A DNA stretch of 33,098 bases from Nemertoderma westbladi (GCA_032718475.1 JAUCBJ010002637.1:1-33098), one strand, 5' to 3'. Shown: positions 12,721 through 23,209, counted from the first letter of the stretch. Notes: generated by a model from the sequence alone, not told the origin. Numbers and translations are program-made.

Positions 12721-15700
12721 CCACAGGGCACAGACACTAAGTTACGTTATTTACACATTGACTTGACGGCAGAAAGATCCACAGGGCACAGACACTAAGT
12801 TACGTTACTTACACATTGACTTGACGGCAGAAAGATCCACAGGGCACATAGACTAAGTTACGTTACTTACATTGACTTGGAGTACGGCAGAAAGATCCAC
12901 AGGGCACAGACGCTAAGTTACGTTACTTACATTGACTTGGAGTACGGCAGAAAGATCCACAGGGCACAGACACTAAAGTTACGTTACATACATTGACTTG
13001 GAGTACGGCAGAAAGCTCCACAGGGCACAGACACTAAGTTACGTTACTTACATTGACTTGGAGTACGGCAGAAAGATCCACAGGGCACAGACACTAAGTT
13101 ACGTTACTTACATTGACTTGGAGTACGGCAGAAAGATCCGCAGGGCACATAGACTAAGTTACGTTACTTACATTGACTTGGAGTACGGCAGAAAGATCCA
13201 CAGGGCACAGACACTAAGTTATGTTACATACATTGACTTGGAGTAAGGCAGAAAGATCCACAGGGCACAGACACTAAGTTACGTTACTTACATTGACTTG
13301 GAGTACGGCAGAAAGATCCACAGGGCACAGACACTAAGTTACGTTACTTACATTGACTTGGAGTACGGCAGAAAGATCCACAGGGCACAGACACTAAGTT
13401 ACGTTACTTACATTGACTTGGAGTACGGCAGAAAGATCCACAGGGCACAGACACTAAAGTTACGTTACATACATTGACTTGGAGTACGGCAGAAAGATCC
13501 ACAGGGCACAGACACTAAGTTACGTTACTTACATTGACTTGGAGTACGGCAGAAAGATCCACAGGGCACAGACACTAAGTTACGTTACTTACATTGACTT
13601 GGAGTATGGCAGAAAGATCCACAGGGCACAGACACTAAAGTTACGTTACATACATTGACTTGGAGTACGGCAGAAAGATCCACAGGGCACAGACACTAAG
13701 TTACGTTACTTACATTGACTTGGAGTACGGCAGAAAGATCCACAGGGCACAGACACTAAAGTTACGTTACATACATTGACCTGGAGTACGGCAGAAAGAT
13801 CCACAGGGCACAGACACTAAGTTACGTTACTTACATTGACTTGGAGTACGGCAGAAAGATCCACAGGGCACAGACACTAAGTTACGTTACTTACATTGTC
13901 TTGGAGTACGGCAGAAAGATCCACAGGGCACAGACACTAAGTTACGTTACTTACATTGACTTGGAGTACGGCAGAAAGATCCACAGGGCACAGAGACTAA
14001 GTTACGTTACTTACAATGACTTGGGGTACGCCAGAAAGATCCACAGGGCACAGAGACTAAGTTACGTTACTTACATTGACTTGGAGTACGGCAGAAACAT
14101 CCACAGGGCACAGACACTAAAGTTACGTTACATACATTGACTTGGAGTACGGCAGAAAGATCCACAGGGCACAGACACTAAGTTACGTTACTTACATTGT
14201 CTTGGAGTACGGCAGAAAGATCCACAGGGCACAGACACTAAGTTACGTTACTTACAATGACTTGGGGTACGCCAGAAAGATCCACAGGGCACAGAGACTA
14301 AGTTACGTTACTTACATTGACTTGGAGTACGGCAGAAACATCCACAGGGCACAGACACTAAAGTTACGTTACATACATTGACTTGGAGTACGGCAGAAAG
14401 ATCCACAGGGCACAGACACTAAGTTACGTTACTTACATTGTCTTGGAGTACGGCAGAAAGATCCACAGGGCACAGACACTAAGTTACGTTACTTACAATG
14501 ACTTGGGGTACGCCAGAAAGATCCACAGGGCACAGACACTAAAGTTACGTTACATACATTGACTTGACGGCAGAAAGATCCACAAGGCACAGACACTAAG
14601 TTACGTTACTTACATTGACTTGGAGTACGGCAGAAAGATCCACAGGGCACAGACACTAAAGTTACGTTACATACATTGACTTGACGGCAGAAAGATCCAC
14701 AAGGCACAGACACTAAGTTACGTTACTTACATTGACTTGGAGTACGGCAGAAAGATCCACAGGGCACAGAGATTAAGTTACGTTACTTACATTGACTTGG
14801 AGTACGGCAGAAACATCCACAGGGCACAGACACTAAAGTTACGTTACATACATTGACTTGGAGTACGGCAGAAAGATCCACAGGGCACAGACACTAAGTT
14901 ACGTTACTTACACATTGACTTGGAGTACGGCAGAAACATCCACAGGGCACAGACACTAAAGTTACGTTACATACATTGACTTGGAGTACGGCAGAAAGAT
15001 CCACAGGGCACAGACACTAAAGTTACGTTACATACATTGACTTGACGGCAGAAAGATCCACAAGGCACAGACACTAAGTTACGTTACTTACATTGACTTG
15101 GAGTACGGCAGAAAGATACACAGGGCACAGAGATTAAGTTACGTTACTTACATTGACTTGGAGTACGGCAGAAATATCCACAGGGCACAGACACTAAGTT
15201 ACGTTACTTACATTGACTTGGAGTACGGCAGAAAGATCCACAGGGCACAGACACTAAGTTACGTTACTTACATTGACTTGGAGTACGGCAGAAAGATCCA
15301 CAGGGCACAGACACTAAGTTACGTTACTTACATTGACTTGGAGTACGGCAGAAAGATCCACAGGGCACAGACACTAAGTTACGTTACTTACATTGACTTG
15401 GAGTACGGCAGAAAGATACACAGGGCACAGACACTAAGTTACCTTACTTACATTGACTTGGAGTACGGCAGAAAGATCCACAGGGCACAGACACTAAGTT
15501 ACGTTACTTACACATTGACTTGGAGTACGGCAGAAAGATCCACAGGGCACAGACACTAAGTTACGTTACTTACATTGACTTGGAGTACGGCAGAAAGATC
15601 CACAGGGCACAGACACTAAGTTACGTTACTTACACATTGACTTGGAGTACGGCAGAAAGATCCACAGGGCACAGACACTAAGTTACGTTACTTACACATT

Positions 15701-16985
15701 GACTTGGAGTACGGCAGAAAGATCCACAGGGCACAGACACTAAGTTACGTTACTTACATTGACTTGGAGTACGGCAGAAAGATCCACAGGGCACAGACAC
15801 TAAGTTACGTTACTTACATTGACTTGGAGTACGGCAGAAAGATCCACAGGGCACAGACACTAAGTTACGTTACTTACATTGACTTGGAGTACGGCAGAAA
15901 AATCCACAGGGCACATACACTAAGTTACGTTACTTACATTGACTTGGAGTACGGCAGAAAGATCCACAGGGCACAGACACTAAGTTACGTTACTTACATT
16001 GACTTGGAGTACGGCAGAAAGATCCACAGGGCACAGACACTAAGTTACGTTACTTACATTGACTTGGAGTACGGCAGAAAGATCCACAGGGCACAGACAC
16101 TAAGTTACGTTACTTACATTGACTTGGAGTACGGCAGAAAGATCCACAGGGCACAGACACTAAGTTACGTTACTTACATTGACTTGGAGTACGGCAGAAA
16201 GATCCACAGGGCACAGACACTAAGTTACGTTACTTACATTGACTTGGAGTACGGCAGAAAGATCCACAGGGCACAGACACTAAGTTACGTTACTTACATT
16301 GACTTGGAGTACGGCAGAAAGATCCACAGGGCACAGACACTAAGTTACGTTACTTACATTGACTTGGAGTACGGCAGAAAGATCCACAGGGCACAGACAC
16401 TAAGTTACGTTACTTACATTGACTTGGAGTACGGCAGAAAGATCCACAGGGCACAGACACTAAGTTACGTTACTTACATTGACTTGGAGTACGGCAGAAA
16501 GATCCACAGGGCACAGACACTAAGTTACGTTACTTACATTGACTTGGAGTACGGCAGAAAGATCCACAGGGCACAGACACTAAGTTACGTTACTTACATT
16601 GACTTGGAGTACGGCAGAAAGATCCACAGGGCACAGACACTAAGTTACGTTACTTACATTGACTTGGAGTACGGCAGAAAGATCCACAGGGCACAGACAC
16701 TAAGTTACGTTACTTACATTGACTTGGAGTACGGCAGAAAGATCCACAGGGCACAGACACTAAGTTACGTTACTTACATTGACTTGGAGTACGGCAGAAA
16801 GATCCACAGGGCACAGACACTAAGTTACGTTACTTACATTGACTTGGAGTACGCCAGAAAGATCCACAGGGCACAGACACTAAGTTACGTTACTTACATT
16901 GACTTGGAGTACGGCAGAAAGATCCACAGGGCACAGAGACGTTGGTTACGTTGGTTACTTACATTAACTTGGGGTACGCCAGATG
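12721..16985. repeat. 60-bp minisatellite array (array 3), exon A edge repeat
   Basis: About 70 units of 60 bp (some 61-62 bp or shortened). On the minus strand the unit holds a 30-nt copy of the exon A 3' end (25 of 30 bases match by my alignment), then AAT|GTAAGT and early intron sequence up to CTGTGCCCT. The array starts right at the exon A donor and runs into the intron. Most units keep GTAAGT; the 61-bp units have GTATGT. Fourteen successive units at 15961-16800 are identical, while the left half is more varied. The left half includes a 241-bp four-unit higher-order repeat seen at about 14013, 14252 and 14493. Because 60 is divisible by 3 a long plus-strand open frame of 20-residue repeats exists (15704-17011); it is a by-product. 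Confidence 0.95.
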
Positions 16986-17109
16986 GATCCACAGATGACG
17001 TCATCCGATGAATTTCCTGCTGAATCTGATCGCAAGCTTCTTTTGTAGCTAAATTAATATCCTGAAGGATACACTCTAGTTTCACTGCTATATCCCAACT
17101 ATTAGTATC
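16963..17109 (-). CDS. Gene X exon A (internal exon, unidentified protein)
   Basis: A minus-strand exon of 147 bp, exactly 49 codons, phase 0 to phase 0. The acceptor is GGTTTCTATGTTTCCAG at 17110 and up; the donor is AAT|GTAAGT at 16962, a full match to the intronic consensus. The peptide starts DTNSWDIAVKLECILQDI and ends SVDPSGVPQVN; its first part is amphipathic and helical. Only this frame is open: the other two meet a stop within a few codons. The last ten codons are the source of, or share origin with, the array 3 unit. Reading on past the donor meets a TAA formed inside ATG|TAAGT of the first array copy. I do not recognise the family. The upstream exon is not identified with certainty. 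Confidence 0.7.
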
Positions 17110-17111
17110 CT

Positions 17112-17298
17112 GGAAACATAGAAACCACAATGATTAAAAACAAATAATGTAGACCCAAATCACCAAGTCCGTGAATGGACACTACTGGTTGGAAGATACA
17201 CCAAAGGTCAGGAGATATACAGTCGTTCAACCAATTACTTATTCTCTAACGTCACTTATACCCCGTGTTAGGGTTGGGTGAGGGTCCTGGTTACAAGT
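17112..17298. other. Intron upstream of exon A
   Basis: Unique intronic sequence between array 4 and exon A, ending in the pyrimidine-rich acceptor on the minus strand. No other feature seen. Confidence 0.5.
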
Positions 17299-19763
17299 TT
17301 ACTGGAGACATCGTACAACAGAACTGTAAGCCACCAGTAAACTGGAGACTTCGTACAACAGAACTGTAAGCCACCAGTAAACTGGGGACTTCGTATAACA
17401 GAACTGTAAGCCACCAGTAAACTGGAGACTTCGTACAACAGAACTGTAAGCCACCAGTAAACTCCGGACTTCGTACAACAGAACTGTAAGCCACCAGTAA
17501 ACTCCGCACTTCGTACAACAGAAGTGTAAGCCACCAGTAAACTGGAGACTTCGTACAACAGAACTGTAACCCACCAGTAAACTTGGGACTTCGTACAACA
17601 TAACTGTAAGCCACCAGTAAACTCCGCACTTCGTACAACAGAACTGTAAGCCACCAGTAAACTGGAGACTTCGTACAACAGAACTGTAAGCCACCAGTAA
17701 ACTGGGGACTTCGTACAACAGAACTGTAAGCCACCAGTAAACTCCGGACTTCGTACAACAGAACTGTAAGCCACCAGTAAACTCCGCACTTCGTACAACA
17801 GAACTGTAAGCCACCAGTAAACTGGAGACTTCGTACAACAGAACTGTAAGCCACCAGTAAACTCCGGACTTCGTACAACAGAACTGTAAGCCACCAGTAA
17901 ACTCCGCACTTCGTAGAACAGAAGTGTAACCCACCAGTAAACTGGGGACTTTGTACAACAGAACTGTAAGCCACCAGTAAACTTGGGACTTCGTACAACA
18001 TAACTGTAAGCCACCAGTAAACTCCGCACTTCGTACAACAGAACTGTAAGCCACCAGTAAACTCCGCACTTCGTACAACAGAACTGTAAGCCACCAGTAA
18101 ACTGGGGACTTTGTACAACAGAACTGTAAGCCACCAGTAAACTTGGGACTTCGTACAACATAACTGTAAGCCACCAATAAACTCCGCACTTCGTACAACA
18201 GAACTGTAAGCCACCAGTAAACTCCGAACTTCGTACAACAGAACTGTAAGCCACCAGTAAACTGGAGACTTCGTACAACAGAACTGTAACCCACCAGTAA
18301 ACTCAGGACTTCGTACAACATAACTGTAAGCCACCAGTAAACTGGGGACTTTGTACAACAGAACTGTAAGCCACCAGTAAACTTGGGACTTCGTACAACA
18401 TAACTGTAAGCCACCAGTAAACTCCGCACTTCGTACAACAGAAGTGTAACCCACCAGTAAACTCTGGACTTCGTACAACAGAACTGTAAGCCACCAGTAA
18501 ACTGGGGACTTTGTACAACAGAACTGTAAGCCACCAGTAAACTTGGGACTTCGTACAACATAACTGTAAGCCACCAGTAAACTCCGCACTTCGTACAACA
18601 GAAGTGTAAGCCACCAGTAAACTGGAGACTTCGTACAACAGAACTGTAACCCACCAGTAAACTCCGGACTTCGTACAACAGAACTGTAAGCCACCAGTAA
18701 ACTGGAGACATCGTACAACAGAACTGCAACCCACCAGTAAACTGGAGACTTCGTACAACATAACTGTAAGCCACCAGTAAACTGGAGACTTCGTACAACA
18801 GAACTGTAACCCACCAGTAAACTCCGGACTTCGTACAACAGAACTGTAAGCCACCAGTAAACTGGAGACTTCGTACAACAGAACTGTAACCCACCAGTAA
18901 ACTTGGGACTTCGTACAACATAACTGTAAGCCACCAGTAAACTCCGAACTTCGTACAACATAACTGTAAGCCACCAGTAAACTGGAGACTTCGTACAACA
19001 TAACTGTAAGCCACCAGTAAACTGGGGACTTTGTACAACAGAACTGAAAGCCACCAGTAAACTGGGGACTTCGTACAACATAACTGTAAGCCACCAGTAA
19101 ACTCCGGACTTCGTACAACAGAACTGTAAGCCACCAGTAAATTCCGAACCTCTTACAACAGAAATGTAAGCCTCCAGTAAACTGGGGACTTCGTACAACA
19201 TAACTGTAAGCCACCTGTAAACTCCAGACTTCGTACAACAGAACTGTAAGCCACCTGTAAACTCCAGACTTCGTACAACATAACTGTAAGCCACCAGTAA
19301 ACTGGGGACTTCGTACAACAGAACTGTAAGCCACCAGTAAACTGGGGACTTTGTACAACAGAACTGTAAGCCACCAGTAAACTGGAGACTTCGTACAACA
19401 GAACTGTAAGCCACCTGTAAACTCCAGACTTCGTACAGCAGAACTGTAAGCCACCAGTAAACTCCGAACTTCGCACAACAGAACTGCAAGCCACCAGTAA
19501 ACTGGGGACTTCGTACAACAGAACTGTGAGCCACCAGTAAACTCCGGACTTCGTACAACATAACTGTAAGCCACCAGTAAACTGGGGACTTCGTACAACA
19601 GAACTGTAAGCCACCAGTAAACTGGGGACTTTGTACAACAGAACTGTAAGCCACCAGTACACGTGGGACCTCGTACAACAGAACTGTAAGCCACCAGTAA
19701 ACTGGAGACTTCGTACAACAGAACTGTAAGCCACCAGTAAACTCCAGACTTCGTACAGCAGAA
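17299..19763. repeat. 40-bp minisatellite array (array 4)
   Basis: About 62 units of 40 bp made of AACTGTAAGCCACCAGTAAA followed by a variable half (CTGGAGACTTCG, CTCCGCACTTCG, CTTGGGACTTCG) and TACAACAG. The minus strand is open in all three frames for up to 834 codons. The unit has no stop in any frame and 40 leaves remainder 1 on division by 3, so each frame cycles through the same 40-residue hydrophobic, Cys/Trp-rich repeat every 120 bp. The open frames start with GTG or TTG, not ATG, and no promoter or acceptor is evident, so I do not call a gene. On the plus strand each unit holds CTGTAAGC, which looks donor-like. Confidence 0.95.
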
Positions 19764-19992
19764 CACGTTATGGCTTCTGACCCACCCAAAACCACACAAC
19801 CCTCGTATAATGAGACGGGTGGGGATGTTCAATTATAAATTTAGGGAAAGGAGCAGGTTACAGGGGTACCATATTCTAACCAAAACAATAAACCGAAGTC
19901 AATAGGACATGGTAGTTTTATTTTTTGGAAGTAACAGCTGTCATTTCGATTTTCCCCTGGTGGTGTGGGATGAATTTTCATTACGCCGAAAG
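19764..19992. other. Unique spacer between arrays 4 and 5
   Basis: About 230 bp of non-repeated sequence. I looked for a minus-strand exon of phase 2 to 0 that would link the candidate exon at 20266-20321 to exon A and did not find one. Confidence 0.4.
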
Positions 19993-20279
19993 TCCCCGCC
20001 GTATCCGAGTAAACCGCACAGTTCTGACTCGCATCCCCGCCGTTTCCGAGTAAACCTCACAGTTCTGACTCGCATCCCCGCCGTATCCGAGTAAACCTCA
20101 CAGTTCTGACTCGCATCCCCGCCGTATCCGAGTAAACCTCACAGTTCTGACTCGCATCCCCGCCGTTTCCGAGTAAACCTCACAGTTCTGACTCGCATCC
20201 CCGCCGTATCCGAGTAAACCTCACAGTTCTGACTCGCATCCCCGCCGTTTCCGAGTAAACCTCACAGTTCTGACTCGCA
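19993..20279. repeat. 41-bp minisatellite array (array 5)
   Basis: Seven units of 41 bp with the landmarks CCGAGTAAACCTCACAG, TTCTGACTCGCATCCCC and an alternating GCCGTATCC or GCCGTTTCC. On the minus strand each unit holds GAGTCAGAACT|GTGAGG, a possible donor. The right-hand unit grades into an open stretch after a possible acceptor (see 20266-20321). Confidence 0.93.
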
Positions 20280-20321
20280 GTCTCTTGATGATTTCTTTGT
20301 GAGACGAAACTTACAGATTAG
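20266..20321 (-). CDS. Candidate small exon at the edge of array 5
   Basis: A speculative 56-bp minus-strand exon. The acceptor is CATATTGTTCAG at 20322 and up, the only open frame reads LICKFRLTKKSSRDCESE, and the donor would be GAACT|GTGAGG at 20265, the same motif carried by every array 5 unit. It would end in phase 2, which does not fit exon A (phase 0), so another exon would have to lie between them or this is not an exon of gene X. An internal GTAAGT near 20310 is a further complication. Confidence 0.2.
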
Positions 20322-21359
20322 CTGAACAATATGATTGCATGCTCAGTATGGGTCACAAGTTGATTTTATATATTTTATATTGTTCGGAACATTTACCCTA
20401 CCGATAAAAATATTTCGTTTTCAATAAAACGTTTTCTTTCTATAAAAATCATATTTTATGAAAACTGAAAGTAAACTAAAATACGAAGACAATTAGCATG
20501 CAGGCCTATGTGATGTGAAAGTATAAAGAATAATTAGGATTTTATAAAACGCGAATTTTATTGTGGTCCTTTCATTATTATTTACATATTTAATTACAGT
20601 ATTTTCATTATATAAAAACCAACTACCGTTATATACATAATAATTATAACTACCGTTATATACATAATAATTACAATAATACATTATTAAATTAATGTAT
20701 AAATTAAATGCAACTGCCAAGAATGATCACATATTAAACCGAAGTACTGTAGGTAGGTCCGCAGTAGTCCGGCCTATGTAAGTATATCCAATATAACCAT
20801 TAAAATATCACGGAATTAATTTACGTGCAAAAATAAAAAAGTCCTCTCAATAGAGACGGATGTTCAACGTCAATTTCAAACGAGTTTAAATTGAAGAGAA
20901 TAGATAAAAGTAAATTAAATTGTTAATTCAAACTCAGTAATGTCTTGAATTAATTGTTATGAGTACACAGTAACATATCATAGCAGATATTATGTAATAA
21001 TTAGAGTAATAATTCAGACCAGTAATCATTCACACAAGACCACTCACTACGAATAGACTACCGGTATCCATAAAAAATTTGTCAACTAAAACAAGCAAAA
21101 CAAAGTTGAAGGCATTTTGCACGCGCAGCTCAAACGTACGTATACATTCGTGGCAGTGAGCGAGAATTATAAAAGACAGTTGATTAATTAATAAAAAACG
21201 GAACATGAATTAATCATGTTATTGACTAACAGTTATTAATTAATAATCAGCATCTTCAATGTTACATAATTTGAAAATTACAACCACTTGAAAACACAAC
21301 TTGTATTAACTACATGAATACCAAGTCTACCCAATATTAAGATAAGTACTGCGACCTTC
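20322..21359. other. AT-rich intergenic DNA with a 27-bp direct duplication
   Basis: About 1 kb of AT-rich sequence between gene X and UBXN10. A 27-bp unit beginning CTACCGTTATATACATAA is present twice in tandem at 20623-20676. AT-rich inverted repeats occur near 21181-21245 (for example ACATGAATTAATCATGT). A 75-codon open stretch at 20493-20720 on the minus strand is low-complexity and not convincing. Confidence 0.5.
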
Positions 21360-21603
21360 AAACCAATCAACGACTCTCAATCAGGGCTGTCCCAACCAAT
21401 CAACGACCCTCAATCAGGGCTGTCCCAACCAATCAACGACCCTCAATCAGGGCTGTCCCAACCAATCAACGATCCTCAATCAGGGCTGTCCGAGTGGCCA
21501 ATCAACGACCCTCAATCAGGGCTGTCCGAGTGGCAAATCAACGACCCTCAATCAGGGCTGTCCCAACCAATCAACGACCCTCAATCAGGGCTGTCCGAGT
21601 GGC
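21360..21603. repeat. 33/36-bp tandem repeat carrying the UBXN10 stop codon (array 6)
   Basis: Seven copies of a 33-bp unit with the core TCAATCAGGGCTGTCC and a linker of either CAACC or GAGTGGC (36-bp form). On the coding strand the 36-bp form reads CACTCGGACAGCCCTGATTG, the last codons of UBXN10 (H-S-D-S-P-D) running into its stop TGA. The rightmost copy is the actual end of the gene; the other six lie in the 3' flank. The exon end has thus been copied downstream several times. Confidence 0.9.
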
Positions 21604-23086
21604 TATGAAGGTAAATCACAGACTTATCTGTGATCCGATAATCGTTCAACGTCTTATTCAAATCTGAAAGAATTCTCGAGGGAATATCTGCGGTCACAAA
21701 ATCGTGATGCTGGAAACGCATATCGGCTGTTTGTTCCGCGAATTCTAGAACGTTTCTAAGCGGGTCGTCGATGTGGAACAATCGTTGACAGCGCTGTCCA
21801 CTTGGCAACCGGATCGCCAACAGGATGTCGGAGACGGATTTGGGTTGCGATACGTCTATCCAGTCGATATCCGGTAAGTCGGAAGAATCCGAGTCCGTCG
21901 GAGTCGGGGCGTTTGGCGAGAGTACCTGGTAGTCACCGTAGTCTGTGATAGCGAAACCTTCTAGGTCCTGTAGGGAGTCCCGTCTGGGTTGCGAGTCTGG
22001 GGAGGGGAGTGGCAGCTCAGTTTGGTACGGTGGGTCAGTCTGGTACGATGGGTCTGGTTGGTACATTGGGTCTCTTTGATACATTTGGTCCGTTTGGTAC
22101 ATTGGATCCGTTTGGTACATTGGGTCTGTTTGGTACATTGGGTCTGTTTGATACATTCGGTCCGTTTGATACACTGGGTCTGTTTGGTACAGGTTTCCAG
22201 TGTGGTGTGGCGCTTCCGGTAGCGACCCAGAACGTCCGCCGATCCCCGGTAACGGCGCGTACCGACCCAACGACGACGAACCCTCCGGACGGAGTTGCGA
22301 AAGGATATCCAGGGTATCGTCGGTGGAGAGACGCCTCCTAGCGGAGGTTAATGGTCGCGGAACCACGCCGCTAGGGGGCGCGTAGGATGTGTCTACACGA
22401 GGTGCCTGCTGCGACATGCAATCCCGGGTGGAGGAACTGGTCGGATTGACGAGACGGGGAGCCTCGAAACGATCGAACCACGGAACCTCGTCGACGACGC
22501 GTTGCGTAGCAACCGTCGGACTTCGGGAAGCCATCTCGCGGTCGTTCTGCGCGAACTCCTCCTGTATCGGGGGTCTAGAACGTCGCCCTCGGGAGGTGCG
22601 AGGCCTTTCGGTTCCCTCGTAAGCGATCACCGTGGGAGCCTCGCTGGCCGACGGATCGGGCTGCTGCGAGTAGAAGATCTCCGCACCCAGGTTGAGATTC
22701 AGTGACTCATCGGTAGGTTTCGTCTCCCTGGGTGACGGTTTAGGCTTCGGTTGTACCTGTTTAGCCTGGATGGAACCGGTGAAGGTCTGTCGATTCGCTT
22801 TGCTCGAAACCACCGCCGTTTGAGGTTTCGCTCTGGGGGACTGGAAGTTTCTCGACGCGCCAGTTTGGTATGTTCTGCTAGTCGAGGAAACCGACGCGTT
22901 GGATAGACCCCGTCTGTACCCGTAGGTCGGGAGGGTCTGCTGGCCGCCTATTGGCCGTTGCTGCGGTGTCCTGGAACTGGGTTGCTGTCCGGCCATCCCA
23001 CCAGGTTTACCATTCGGATTCTCTATTTGTTGGCGTTTCTCGCTTCCTCTACTGGTACGTGGACGATTGTCCATCGTAGTGGCCAT
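21581..23086 (-). CDS. UBXN10: UBXN10-like UBX-domain protein (ciliary p97/VCP adaptor)
   Basis: A complete 501-codon single-exon gene. The start ATG at 23086 has A at -3 and G at +4. The C-terminal domain (about residues 417-496) is a UBX domain of the UBXN10 type: ILLAIRLPSGQRCQRLF, then FAEQTADMRFQHHDF, then DIPSRILSDLNKTLNDYRI and KSVIYL. The DIPSR loop sits where UBX domains present their p97-contacting cis-proline turn. The long N-terminal part is Ser/Pro/Arg-rich and disordered, and it makes the protein longer than human UBXN10 (about 280 residues as I remember). RPRTSRG occurs twice (residues 8-14 and about 162-168). Ten 6-residue YQTDPM repeats lie at about 300-359. In vertebrates UBXN10 recruits VCP to cilia and binds the IFT-B complex; the role here is inferred from homology. 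The stop codon lies in tandem array 6. The upstream region has an X-box and a CCAAT box, fitting ciliary control. Confidence 0.9.
   Translation of the reverse strand: MATTMDNRPRTSRGSEKRQQIENPNGKPGGMAGQQPSSRTPQQRPIGGQQTLPTYGYRRGLSNASVSSTSRTYQTGASRNFQSPRAKPQTAVVSSKANRQTFTGSIQAKQVQPKPKPSPRETKPTDESLNLNLGAEIFYSQQPDPSASEAPTVIAYEGTERPRTSRGRRSRPPIQEEFAQNDREMASRSPTVATQRVVDEVPWFDRFEAPRLVNPTSSSTRDCMSQQAPRVDTSYAPPSGVVPRPLTSARRRLSTDDTLDILSQLRPEGSSSLGRYAPLPGIGGRSGSLPEAPHHTGNLYQTDPVYQTDRMYQTDPMYQTDPMYQTDPMYQTDQMYQRDPMYQPDPSYQTDPPYQTELPLPSPDSQPRRDSLQDLEGFAITDYGDYQVLSPNAPTPTDSDSSDLPDIDWIDVSQPKSVSDILLAIRLPSGQRCQRLFHIDDPLRNVLEFAEQTADMRFQHHDFVTADIPSRILSDLNKTLNDYRITDKSVIYLHSHSDSPD
22010..22189 (-). repeat. In-frame 18-bp repeat coding YQTDPM units
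   Basis: Ten 18-bp units inside UBXN10 encode a 6-residue repeat with Tyr-Gln and Asp fixed and the last residues varied (YQTDPM, YQTDRM, YQRDPM, YQPDPS). The period is a multiple of three and the frame is kept, so length change here would alter the linker before the UBX domain without breaking the gene. Confidence 0.95.
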
Positions 23087-23093
23087 AGTCCAT
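23049..23093 (-). other. Upstream reading frame overlapping the UBXN10 start
   Basis: An ATG at 23093, seven bases before the UBXN10 start, opens a 14-codon out-of-frame reading frame that ends at TAG 23049-23051, past the main start. Its context (G at +4, ACG before it) is fair. If it lies in the mRNA it would lower UBXN10 translation; the transcript start is unknown. Confidence 0.4.
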
Positions 23094-23209
23094 CGTCAAT
23101 TAAACGCGCCACAGTGTTTAATATGCCTTCACGTCTGCTATTTCTAATTCAAGTCAAATATCTATTTCAGTTTTGGCAGCTACAAATCTTCCTACTTAAA
23201 AGCGTCTTA

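Noticed and set aside
15704-17011. 435-codon plus-strand open frame of 20-residue repeats
   Set aside because: It follows from a 60-bp repeat with a stop-free frame; the strand opposite to it holds the real exon A and the repeat source.
17291-19832. Minus-strand open frames of up to 834 codons with hydrophobic repeats
   Set aside because: All three frames are open because of the repeat; starts are GTG or TTG, and no promoter or splice support was seen.
20493-20720. 75-codon minus-strand frame rich in Tyr and Asn
   Set aside because: Low-complexity AT-rich sequence that includes a 27-bp duplication; no homology recognised.
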